Source: Selaginella tamariscina (Eukaryota; Streptophyta; Lycopodiopsida; Selaginellales; Selaginellaceae). From it: 64,000 nucleotides of DNA. Made by a program: the position numbers and the translations under genes. This document shows, one piece after another, positions 47,900 to 60,629 of this stretch. The first letter of the stretch is position 1. Each line of letters starts with the position of its first letter. The notes below the pieces were generated by a model. That model saw only the letters and a program-made list of their open reading frames with translations, did not search any database and was not told where the DNA came from. Location: positions 1,464,217 through 1,528,216 of the forward strand of contig PUQB01000005.1 in NCBI GenBank assembly GCA_003024785.1, read 5' to 3'.

Positions 47900-49920
47900 T
47901 TAAAATACTACTTAAAAAATTTAATTTAACACTCCATTAAGCCCTTTGTTTATGTATAAAAAATTGAGTTTTATTTCTTAAGGTAAAAAATAATAATAAA
48001 TGTTTTATTTAATAAATTTTGTTTTAAATATGATATGTGACAAGATTATAAGGGTATCTAACATCACATCTCGTTATATTATTTGGGTTGGATTAATAGG
48101 AAGAACATTAAATATATAATATTCATTAATCTAAATGATTACAAAAGAGTGATGAATTATAAAATAGTAAAATATGCCCTGACCAAAAAGATGTTGAAAC
48201 TATTACACATAATTAAATGATAACATTTATACTAATAAAGTAATCACTTTATTATTAAGCAAAATTGTTATAAAGTGAGAAATGAATGGACTATCCTTGT
48301 TACAATCTTTAATAAACCCTATTGAACTATTAATTAAATAGCCGATTTCAAATTCTTTTCATTTTACTAATTATAAAAATAGATTCTAACTTAAATATTG
48401 TATTAACAATACAAACTTAAAATGGTTATAATAAAAAAATGTATATAAATAATGAAAATGAAGATAAAGATAATAGAAAAAGAAATTTAAGTTCATTTGA
48501 GTAGCACATTACAAAATAAAACATTCATTAGTTTCATAGTGTAATAAGAAATAGAAGTCTTACTTTTTTATTATTATGTAATATTTTATTTATAATCTAA
48601 TTCATATTAATAAAATAAACACATTTTTCAAGGGTATTAATATTTAATCTCATCCCTTTTGGTATTTTCAATTTGTATGATATTAATTTAAAATGGTGTA
48701 TTCTATTCTTAATTTTAGTTTTATTTCTTTTTTTTATTATTTTTTATTTCAATAATATATTTCTCTCTTATCTTAGTTTTCTTTATTTCTTTTATTTTTC
48801 TTATTTACGATGATATATTTTATATTTTAATCTCAATTCTATTTTCTTTTTTCTTTTTAATCCATTCTCAATAATATATATTTTATTTTACTCTCAATTT
48901 TGATTTATTAACTCTTATTTTGTTACAAATTATGTTTTTATATTCTTTTAATGTTATTATTAATTAGATTAAGATCCATAAAATATTTAGTATTGTAAAT
49001 ATTAACTTAAGTTATTATTATATATTCTTATAATCAATCCATATGCATCTTTTCCTCTCATCATTCTTATTATAATAATGATGACCATAATACTAGTCAT
49101 ATTAAATATTAAAATGTTAATATTAAGATGTATCAATGATATATAAGGATGATACTAATATGAGATTACATAACGTATTAATATGAACATGATAATATAA
49201 TCGTACTACCATTTATATTAATATTGAGATTTACATAAACAACAAGGATTGATTATTACTTGTCATTAAAAAATAATTCTAAGGATAAGGAAGGTGATAA
49301 AGGCCACATATTCAACCATTTTCATAAGATTATAATAGCAATTGCTAACACACATGATAAGTGTTTCTTCTTCCCCAAAGTTAGGCCTAGATATAAACTT
49401 TTTTGGTATGATGCTCATGTTATGTGGGATGCGTGTGCAGTGGTTGTGCAAGTACCCCTCTAGTTGGGGCAAAGCCTGATCTGCAGTATCGAGGTGGTAA
49501 TCACGGTAATGTAATCAATTAAGTATCCTATGAAACTTAAAGGTCTCACCAAGTGACTACCCAAGACTCTCAAGATAACTTACGTAGACTTCAAGATCAT
49601 GTCTGAACAAATTCATTGCCCCTATGCCATGTGGTGCTGATTCCCGGGCAGCTTGCATTTCACTTTCTTACGATGCCAGTGCAAATAGCTTTGAGGAGTT
49701 GCATGTTGTTGTTAACAACTAGGTCAAACCTAGCAAGGACCTTCTCAAGTGGCAGAGTGGTGGCAACCTTAACATGATAAACAGCTGATGAAGGACTTAA
49801 AATTGAAGACCATGAGTGCAGTGATTATAAATGATCTCGTACATGAGTTTGAGACCAAACACAGCAAGGAGGACTAGTGATGTTTACCATCCAAGGAAGA
49901 TGTGATGAACATGTTGAATA
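47900..49920 (-). repeat. Dispersed repeat copy 2 (inverted)
   Basis: The reverse complement follows 12740-16560 in order but lacks the 1.6 kb insertion. A 68-codon minus-strand frame (49472-49266) contains LIMCVSNCYYNLMKMVEYVA, aligned with LVMCVSNHYSRLTKRIEYVP in copy 1. This shows the two copies share coding ancestry, but neither has a recognisable protein family. Confidence 0.7.
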
Positions 49921-49930
49921 AGATAATACA

Positions 49931-51730
49931 ATAAAACTCCTATCTTAATACTCTCTTAGTTAATAAAATGCTTGGTCCCAACTTCGACCTTAGGCAATAC
50001 TTAATAACTTTTATTTTTTAATATTTAATATAGTTTAGCCAGTCCCTAAGTTATGCAATAATTGATGTTGCCATATATTATTATATGATCAAAAATATAC
50101 ATGTATACATATACATATCCTTAAAACCATATTCTTATTTTGTATGTACATGTATATATATTTCTTGCCCATGAACAAATTATTATTTAGTATATATATT
50201 ACGTATATATGTATATTATATTTCCCGGCCTTTAGTAATACTTCTCCCTTAGATAATAACCTTGGGTAGTTAATAATCATCTCCTATTCCCAAAGTTATT
50301 AAGTAAGAGGGGTTTTAGTGCATAGTTTATTATAATTATTTATAATAATGAAAGTGACATGCCTTCCCCACCATGTCACTTCGATTGTTATTCTCATGTG
50401 TATCACATATCACATAAACATGTTTGTATAGTATCCATTCATTCATTATATGGATCTCTAAATGCATCCACACTAGAAACTTTTCGTAATGTATATTTCA
50501 AATATATAAATAATCTAATTTTGCTTTCATGGTTAGAGATGAGGAGAATCATGAAATACAGGTACACAACAGACAAGGAACAAACTAAGTCATACTTTTT
50601 GTTCCAGCTGGCATATGTAATGATTAAACACAAGTCTTGATCTGCTAAAGAGGTGTTCAATACTTTCACTACGTGCAAAATAGTACATCCTCTAGTCCTC
50701 GTGCACGAGCAAGACACATAGGATTACACCATACCAACAAAAGGAGAGACATGCCTTAATGATAGAGTAACATTCATATGTTTGCAATAGTTACTTGTAA
50801 AAATAATTAAATAACATGTTTATGTTATGTATTTTATGTATATTACATTTGTCATATGAAATTTTTTCTTGATGATGTTCTTGTTTGTTGCTAGAGCAAT
50901 GAACACCTTTGTGATGTTGCCCTACATGTACCCAACATTGACCACGTAGCAATCACTGCATTTACAACACCTTACTTGATGTCAATATTGTGTGTGATCA
51001 TGACTCTCGATCCAATTGTAAGCTTGTTAACTATGTCATCATGTGTTTTTTAGACTCATTGCTCTGATGAATTTGCCATGTGTGGTTGTGAAAACATCTA
51101 TTAAATCTACATCATAATATCTTGCATATAAAACTCTATTGTTGGCATTAAGGACATCTCCTTTGTGTAACATATGATGGTACCATCTAACGTTTCTAGC
51201 ATGGACATTGTATGTATACATTGCCCGAGCACAACTTGTATCTCATTTACAAATGACTATTGTGTGTAGATTTTGTTAAGAAAAGCTAAGATGTATAAGG
51301 TCGGTGGCATGTATGACCAATGTCTTTAGCTCATGAGCATGGACATACATGGAATGGTAGGGACAAGTGACAATGCAACATGCCTCACAATAACTATTGT
51401 TGTTCTCGTTGTTGTTCATGTGTTTGCAATGGACAATAACTATGCGAGGTTTCTTGTTTGCTATCACAAGCTTGGATGCAAATAGATCGCTCAAGAGGCT
51501 CTTTTAATAATGTGATATTGTATTAAAAGATGGTGCATGAATGAGTGTCTTAGTGCAATACTAACATACCTATTGCCATGTACACTAACACACACCTCAC
51601 TCCTCTTCAACTTGCTGACATAATATTTTTCAACAGATTTGGTTATTCTTTTGTTCGACACTTCATCACCTCTTCCTTGGACATGTGCAAAGCCACCATG
51701 ACAAACATCACTAATCCCCATATCTTACTA
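49931..51730. other. Repeat-rich intergenic sequence, unclassified
   Basis: Open frames of 60-90 codons occur on both strands, including minus-strand frames at 51494-51276 and 51721-51491, none with a family I recognise. The composition resembles the dispersed-repeat flanks and it may be more of the same element. Confidence 0.4.
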
Positions 51731-51739
51731 TGTTTTGTT

Positions 51740-52190
51740 TTCAAACTCATGTACAAGATCGTTTGCAGTTGCTGCACTCATGGTCTACAACTAAACCATG
51801 TTAATCTCCAATTCCAAGTCCATCAACATTTGCTTGTCATTGCCATGTGCAATCATGAGGCTAAGGTTGCTACCACTTTGTCACTTGAGAAGATCCTTGC
51901 TAGGTTTGACCCAATTGTTAATAACAACACACATCTTTTTGTCACTGGCAAAGCCATTTGCCCACAACATGGGCATCACACCAGAAAATTTGTTAGTCAG
52001 GCCTAGCCCTTTGAGAGGAAATCATGTGTGTTAACAACTACTGCTCCCAATTTTGTGAAAATGGTTGACTTTGCAGTTCTTATCACTTTCCTCATCATCG
52101 GAGCTAATGCCTTGATGATAAGTAATAACCAATCCTTATCTTTTTCAGTCACAATAATCACAACTCACCAATTTATAATAAGAGAGAAAA
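51740..52190 (+). repeat. Dispersed repeat copy 3 (partial)
   Basis: It aligns with 12740-13200: shared blocks include CTCATGTACAA, AACATGGGCATCACA, GCCTAACAC/GCCTAGCCC and ACAATAA(C/T)CA. It keeps a longer frame than the other copies (51578-52006, 142 codons, ending QHGHHTRKFVSQA), which may be the best-preserved remnant of the element's protein. Family unknown. Confidence 0.65.
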
Positions 52191-52199
52191 AAGGAAAAT

Positions 52200-55100
52200 A
52201 GAGTAAATCTTGGTTGAATTCACAAAGCTTTAAAGCCATGTATGTAAAATTACTAATATCTTACCACATAGATAATATTCTGTCACATGCATTAAGGATT
52301 AACATAATTAATCACAGCAACATTTCGAAGTTGGTCAACAAAAATTAAGGTGAAAAATTGTGTGCAAAGCAAGAGTTACATTTGGATGGTCATTAATTCT
52401 AAAATTTTGTTCTAATTTGAAAAAAATTGATAAGGTTTATACAGTATGAGATTTGTTAATGGACATAAAAATTAATGGTGTTATCCAATTATTCATGTCT
52501 CAATACGATTGGGTGCTTGTTAATTCGTAGAATTTAGGCATAACAAAAAGCATTTATAAATTAAAGGTATTGATACTATAACACAGAACATGACAACATT
52601 TAGTGCTTTAGTAAAATAAAAAAGAATTTATAAGAATTATTTTTTAAATTATTATCAAACCTAATAATAATAAGGGGCTTGTTAGGCTGACAATACCTCC
52701 TTTATTTTATATATATTTTGTGATGGGATGATTTAACTAAGGGCCAAGGGAGTGATGTCATGTTGTGTATGACCACTCTCATACTCTTAGAGCCATCAAA
52801 AGCTTGTCATATTGATTTGATAAATTAAATATGAGTTACAATTTGGGTGACCTTGCAAGACTAATAATTAGTTTGAAATAGTGTTTTTATTTATTTATCT
52901 AGTGGTATATAATGTGATTTATAACAATTGATATTTAAACTAAATAATGTAATGGTTTAACTAAGGCCAAAGGAAATATCCTAGGTTGTGCATACATTTT
53001 TATATTTTTAACAACCATTATGTTTCGTGTTGACTTGGCAAACTAGGTAGGCATCATAATTGACATGGATTGCTTAATTAAAGGTACTAGTGAGTCCCAT
53101 AATGAGATAATAACATAGATTAAATTAGTCATTTAGGGGGGATTAAGAACTTTATATTTGAGGAAGTATGGTAAATGTTACACAACCATAGATATAAGAT
53201 TAAATAATATAGTTAAAATGAGAATTTGAATAATAATTGCCCCTTTGTTAATTGTCTTAAATAAGCATATAAAGTGTGTTTATGTAAGAATAACACTGGG
53301 TTTAGTGACTGTGCCAAATTAATACTAACTATTGAAATAATGTTTTCACTTATCTGTTAAGTGGTAAATCTTATTACTAGGTTGAGTGACCTTACCAATT
53401 AATAATTGGTTCATAAGTAAGGAACTTGGAATAACGCTTTCAATTATTTATCAAATGGTAAATCTATTGGGAACTATAAGACAGGTTATAAAATTCACTT
53501 TACTATATTAACTTATTATTATCAAATGAAGCCTTGAGAAATTATAATTGCCTGTGTTAATCAAATGTAAGGCCTTTAAAATTATTATAAAGACAACTTA
53601 TGTACTTCCATGTTCCTAAGTACTATATATGACTGAATGAAGCATATGAGAAAGTGTAATTGCCTAATTCAACAAGGGCTCTTCACTATTTATCTACAAT
53701 GTTATAAAGATGAATTATTTACTTTCATGTTTGTTAAGTACCACACATGATATTTACAGCTACAAATCAGAACTAGAAGCTTACTAGCTCCTACACATAA
53801 GGAAATGGTTAACAATATTAAATATGCAAAAACCATTCTTAAATCCATTTATAAAACTGACTTGCCTACATTAAAAAAAACAATCCTGGAATGTGTTGAG
53901 AGTAAATAGTTAAGAGTAGAAAATTGGGGTTCAAGGTACCATTCTAATTTAATATTAAATTTTAGCAATTGTGCACTACATGTGTAAACAATAATAGAAA
54001 CACGTATTGCAATATAATCATTGTAATGGTTTAAGACCTGAAGTCCATGATTGTCACTCTTTTATTATAGATATCCATCTTATATTCAAATCACCCTAAG
54101 AAGATTATTAAATCACAAGACAACAATCCTGAAACTCCTGAGGAATTTCAAAAAGATCTCAAATGTTTAAATTAAGGTACATTTATTTAACTTTAAATTT
54201 ATTAAGAAAGTCGGTGGTGAATGGATAGTAGTGCCAACTACATTAGAAAAGCCAATGAGTGGTGAATAAATATTGATGTTAACCACCACACGATATTCTT
54301 GAATCATAGTTTTTCAGTAAAGATTTCATATTTTGTCTTCAATATTAACATTCAAGTCTTTTATGCCTTGTTAATGTTATAATCAATAATAAAAATGAAT
54401 GGAATAATGAATCTTATTTATACATAAAATAAAAAATTAATTAACCAATAAAATAATTTTAAATTGAAATAATTTAATATTTAATCAATGCTATTTTATA
54501 CATTACTTTGGTCACACTTTTGAATATAAAATAAATAAATTTAAGGCATATGCTAAACATTGGAAAGAATTTAAAATTGCATGTGATAAGATGAAATAAT
54601 GATATAACGATTGTGTAACACTTGTTATATAAATTGTGTATAGTTTTAAAATATCATAATGCATATTTTGGTAATCAATTAATAACATCTTATATACTTT
54701 AATGAATCACGATAATAGTCTCTTTATCCCTCTATTTACTTTGATATGTTATCTTACTAAACATGATTTTGATTTAAGCTTTTTGTTATGTGACCATCTT
54801 TGTATTAAATAAATAGATTTGAAAATAAATGTTATCTTGAACACACAAATATATATTAATAAGGCGTAAATTCGTTTAAACATATAACATCTCTACACGT
54901 GACATATTAATGCAAAAATATGAATCTCATAACTTTATTAACTTACAAATGACATTGTTACTCTCTTAGCTCTATTGCTCCTTTATGTGTGGATGCATTT
55001 GAGTAGACTCAAACAATGTTTGCTTAAATATGAATAGTTAGAAAAGCTAAAGATATGAAAAGGTATATTAAAATGTGATATATTAAAAAATATTCAACAT

Positions 55101-56058
55101 ATAGCTTAACCTACTTGTAAGTTTTCAATTCTTGAGGAAATTAGATGGTTAGATTAAAAATTTATGTCAAGTTTACATCATTCATTACTTCGCCCTCCTT
55201 TATAATTTTTTGCAATTAGATCTACAGAGGACAACATCATTAATTGATGTGAATTCACTCACATACATCTATATTACGTACTGTTCTAAAATAAAATACA
55301 TGCTTCATTAAAAATGGATCTTATACACATGGATGTGTGGGAAATGCTCCATCCACATAAACTGTTACTTTCTGCTGATTGTTTTTTATACTTATAACTT
55401 TTATTAAGGTTTTTAAAACATTCTTAGATATTAGAATATACTTGATTTCAGTATATTTTAGTTTTAGAACCTTGTACAATTAAATATATTAAAATCAAAA
55501 AATCTTTTAATATTTAAGAATATTCAATTTGAGGTTGAAATATCATCACATTAACAAATAATAACAAGATCTAACAATTTGAATTGTATTTATTTATATG
55601 TTATTATATGTTGTATATGTATACATATCACTTTGAATTATATATTAATATATTCTGATTTGATATTATTATATTTATGCACTGTAACATTTTACAAGCA
55701 CATAAGTACATAACAAGTTTTAAATGCTTCATCATAACGTAGTTCCATTTAAAAATAATATATACATATATGTAACAAAACATATTATACATGTATATGC
55801 ATATTAAAACGTTAAATACTTTGACACATTATTTGAATGATAGAAAAATGTATATTTTATGTTCTTCTCTCGATATATAATTTGTAGTATATTTATAATT
55901 AGAATGCATATAAACACAATGTTTTACAATTATATCAACTATAACCTCTATATTACAAAGTTTCAAATGGTATAACAATAATATATTAACAAATTAAAAT
56001 GTTCTTGGCGGTTCACATCTAGAGGTTTAGGGTTTTGCTAGGGTTCTTCTTGGGCAGA
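52200..56058. other. AT-rich intergenic desert with decayed repeats
   Basis: No gene seen. A degenerate duplication is visible at 53531-53624 versus 53649-53742 (GAGAAA, TAATTGCCT, TTATAAAGA, TTCATGTT, TAAGTAC in the same order). Blocks such as TTTAACTAAGG near 52730 and 52955 also recur. The last 60 bases before 56059 hold AGGGTTTTGCTAGGG words typical of plant gene starts. Confidence 0.55.
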
Positions 56059-57363
56059 ATGGTGAGGAAAATCCTGCGGAGTCGGCTACTTCGCCGCCTC
56101 GCCAAGCAGACGGATGGCCTCCGCCGTGTTCCAGAGCCATTGCAAGGCGCAATCAAGACGTATTTACAAGGTAATTTGTTGTATATACACAACACACTCT
56201 ATAGATACATTCCTACATCACTGTGAATCTTAAATGGCATACACATAAATCTTGGTTTCGCCTCAAAACATGTAAATATCAGCACATACATAACTTTATA
56301 ATACATATATCATGTACATACATATGATATAATAAATTGTTGATAAACTATACGACGTATTATCTCAGGTACTGTATTGTATATACTAGTGGTATGTGGT
56401 ATTTTATATATTGTACTTGTGTATATGTTATACATTCTTTTTTTATACATTGCGCTAATGTGTGTATTTTGTAACATATATAGGAAACTAGACTATGTCG
56501 AATGCTTAGTCTCGTAAAATGGTATTTGCTGGTATTAGTATATATATGAACTGAACCGGCTGTTTGGAGACCTGCGTATGCATTTTATGGTGTGTGTGTG
56601 CGCACACATTATACACACCTATATTATATAAATGCATGTGGCTAAACTATATACATGTATCGTTATCAATTATAAAGTATACAGTAGATCAGTCTTTTCT
56701 CTCTCATACATATGTATATATATTTGTAGACTATCCGAATCATCAGCTGAGGCAGCATGTATTCAATCTCTCATTAATGTTGAGTGGAAGGCATCAGGAA
56801 GAACCAAGCAAAGGCCTTGTTCCCGTGCACACGCCATCTCCGAATGTACTTGCGGCTGTAGAGGACTACTTCGATAGAAAGGGGCCATTTGCACCTGTTC
56901 CCAAGAGGTATAGCAACTCACGTATTAGACCCAAGTATGACGAGAAGCAGGTAGCTGCGTATGTAGCCTCCAGGATGCCTGCAGTATACACAGTTATACA
57001 GAACGTGTTAAGTGAGGTATGTATTTCCGTAACAATGTGTAGATACATAAACACGCACGTGGTATATACTATTACATGTACTTACTACAATGCACATATA
57101 TATGTATTAGCGAGTTATATGTACGTGTCCAGTACAGAAACTTGAATCTTAGTATATTTTAGTATCCGTATTTATATAGTAGTATAATTGTTCTTAGTAC
57201 CGTTGTTATGTAAGTTGATGCATAAACTTCAACACACACACACATGATAAGTAGATAGTGAATAAAAATCTAAAATATTCTATTGTACAGATATCACGTC
57301 GCCTTCCACATTTCAAGCCGGTTAATGCCTTGGATTATGGTTCTGGACCAGGGACTTCAATAT

Positions 57364-57444
<81 letters not shown>

Positions 57445-59769
57445 ATATACGTTCTTCAATTTGATCTTCTTTACAGGGCACTCTGTCAAGTATGGCCGAA
57501 CACGGTCAAGCAAGTGAATATGGTGGAAACCTCCCCTGCAATGCTCGCAGCTTCCAAGAAAATACTTGAAGGTAATGCATGTCCACCATAATTTTGTATA
57601 TGAAATTTATTGATTTAGTGAGAACTTAGAAGAATATTAAGTATACATAGTATTATTATTTACATCCTGATAGGTGCTGGTTGCTGAAGATCTGGATGAT
57701 GCTCCGGCTATGTATAATCACAAAAGCTTGCGGGTTTTATCTACTAAATCGCGACACTCTCGTCATGACATCGTTATAGCTGTAAGCTGTATACATGCGT
57801 ATCTGTATGTTGTTTATGTATATCTATGTATGCATATAATTTATATGTATGTCTTGTAATTACGTTCATGTTTCAGTGTTATTCTATTGGAGAGTTATCA
57901 ACAGTAGCAGAACAAATCACTGCTGCACGCCAGCTGTGGGCTCTCACTCGTGATATCCTTGTAAGTAGTTTACTGTAGTACAATAACTACTTCATATGTG
58001 TATTTAAATATATTGTCTATATATATATTTATATATATAATGCAGGTGATTATTGAACCTGGAACTTCTGAAGGTTCTTTGACGGTTAGAGGCATCCGAG
58101 CACATATCCTCGCTCTCGAAAGGAAGGCGAGTTACAAACTCCACACACACACACACACACACACAGTATGCATGTATGTATGTATCTGTGAATATGTACG
58201 TATGTATATATACATGTATATTATTTTACTAGAAACTACGGAGACGAAGGAAATTCTTGAGTGGCGCAAGCAAAGAAGTTCCATTGCTGGGTACACATCA
58301 AGAGCACCAAGTTACAAGTGAGACGAATATGCTTGAAATCAAAGAATATTCAAAAGACGAGCGTGAAGATTGTAAGCCGTCCGGTGGTGCTCACGTTGTT
58401 GCTCCAGTAAGTATATATATGTTGGTATATAAGCATTGAATTGCTACATATGTATGTTATATATTCACATGCATAAACACACACTCATAGGTTTCATTGT
58501 ATGAAGTGTCCACATGATGGTGGGTGTCCAATGGATGGCACAGAACAATTTTGCCATTTTGTCCAGCGTCTTGAACGAACACTTACACAGAGAATTGCCA
58601 AGGTAAGTATGTCCAGACGCACATATACATGTATATGCTAATTGCCTTCATATATAAGAGATAAATCTATATGTTTGTCTACAGAAACATTCTACTAAAA
58701 TGTTGCAAGGCTACGAAGACGAGAAATATTGTTACGTTGTGTTGCGGCGTGGCCATCGTCCAAGGTATGTGCGTATTCATGCGTGTGTGTAAGGAATTAA
58801 TGATGTTTCATTAGAATGAAGTGGCCTTTGGATCATGTTCAACTACAACTTGACAAAGAAGAAGAGCCTGTGAATGAACTTATTGTAGATTACGTTAGTA
58901 CAGATGAAGAGTTTGCATATAGCGAGGAAGAACATGATGAGGAAGAAGCAGGTACACACACGCACGAACATCTGTGTTTAGTATGTGCGTTGTCTTGTTA
59001 TGTCTACTTTGCATCGATGTAATAATATTAGGTTATAACAATACACACACACACGCACACACATACATATATTCATATCATACACTAAATATGTAAGTAA
59101 TCATACAGATGTATGTATATAATATCTGTGTATGCCTGTGGACACATTGATTTGCATAACTTTTTAAGCTACTGTTAAAAGCACCATAACCTTATAAAAA
59201 TGTATAAAGGTATATACACATACATTATACACTTATGCACACACGAATAACCTTCAACACACACACACCGAGTGTGTGTGTTTGGGGGGGGGATAGAGAG
59301 AGAGAGAGAGGGAGGGAGCGGGGGTTATAATGATGTGGATTACTTTTTATTTAAAGAAACATTTATGGCAGGTAAAGATGCTGAAGAAGTTCACAGTGAC
59401 GATGATAATGTGGTTAAATATAGACCGGACGATGGTGACGCTGATAGTGAAGAAGAGGGCAAATATGTTAACAAGAAGGACACAGACAAGTCTGAAGAAT
59501 GTATCTATACTTCGGAAGAGCAAGGTCGGTGTGTGTGTCGTATGTGTACATGTGAATGTGTAGCATGTCTATATCTCTATCTCTATCTATCTATCTATAT
59601 AGTGTGTGTGTGTGTGTGCCTGCGTGCGTGCGCTCGTTTGCATCTGTTATACTGGCTCTTTCTTGTGTGCAGAAGTCGTAAATACCGCTGAAAACGAGCA
59701 TGGTAATTATGTATCATCAGAAGGGGAGGAAGGTATGCATGTCTATGAAATATGTTTGTGTCCATTATG

Positions 59770-59812
<43 letters not shown>

Positions 59813-60629
59813 TTTTATACAATATGTAAATCACGTATGTATTAATTGGTTTCCAGGAGTCCTGACTGCTGCTAGGGTTGAAACAACAGAAGACGAGCAT
59901 GATGAATGTATTTATTCAGAAGGAGAGGGAGGTACATATGCTGTGTGTGTGTGTGTTGTGAGAGAGAGAGAGAGAGGAAATAATGCTTTCTAATAAAGGA
60001 AATGAAATAGACACGAACACGAAATATTATCATATCCATTGTATGTATGCTAGCTAGTTGTTGATTTTCAAGATGAACTGGAGGTCATATACACAAATAA
60101 TATACATGTAGGTACATTTACTTTTGTATGCATTGTTTGTATATGTGTAGGTGACAAGGATGATGAGCTGGAGGAATCAACGGAGACAGCTGCAAACATG
60201 AGTGGGGATGGGGACGTGTCATTTTTAAGCCGTACCGTAGAGGGAAGCACGTCATTCTTGACGTGTGCCGCAGTACGGAACGTGACGCATCCGCAGGGAG
60301 TTTCGACCGTCTGATTGTGACACGTGCCAAGCATCGGGTTCTTCATCGTGCGGCTAAGAAAGCACGTTGGGGTGATCTATGGCCTTGTTTAAGTAGTAAA
60401 AGAAGTTTTCGAGGTACGTTACGTGTGTTAACTTATGTGTATATAGGAATATATGTATGTTGTATAGAATACATGTTTATAGCGAATAAAATTCTCTCTC
60501 TCACACACACACAAAAACAAACACACACGCGCACGCACGCACGCAACTATGTGTGCGAGTCTTTACTGGTGGACATGTGCAGATAACCGGGACAACCGCA
60601 TACCACTGCACAAAAGGAGAGACGTGTAG
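56059..60629 (+). CDS. RSM22: Rsm22-family mitochondrial ribosome assembly methyltransferase-like protein
   Basis: Rsm22/METTL17 proteins assist assembly of the mitochondrial small ribosomal subunit and carry a SAM-binding fold with an iron-sulphur motif. Sixteen exons are visible, among them 56059-56170, 56730-57016, 57291-57364, 57674-57781, 58685-58764 and 60583-60629. The basic N-terminus MVRKILRSRLLRRLAKQTDG suits mitochondrial import. Key blocks: YVASRMPAVYTVIQNVL, NALDYGSGPGTSIWAL (SAM loop), IVIACYSIGEL, IIEPGTSEGSL, CMKCPHDGGCP with GTEQFCHFVQRLER (cluster cysteines), RRGHRPRMKWPLDH, and at the end YRRGKHVILDVCRSTERDAS and HRAAKKARWGDLWP. Between 58815 and 59931 four short exons encode an acidic Glu/Asp/Ser-rich insert. 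Frame changes near 57571-57674, 58495 and 60220 fit small indels. The intron after 58126 uses a GC donor. Confidence 0.9.
57365..57440. repeat. GT then GA microsatellite in an RSM22 intron
   Basis: The intron starts with the donor itself embedded in a run of GT dinucleotides that switches to GA dinucleotides, so the exact donor (after TCAATATG) is chosen by codon phase into W-A-L of the next exon. Confidence 0.9.

Noticed and set aside
56564-57145. 193-codon frame as a separate gene
   Set aside because: Its middle part is exon 2 of RSM22; both ends run into introns.
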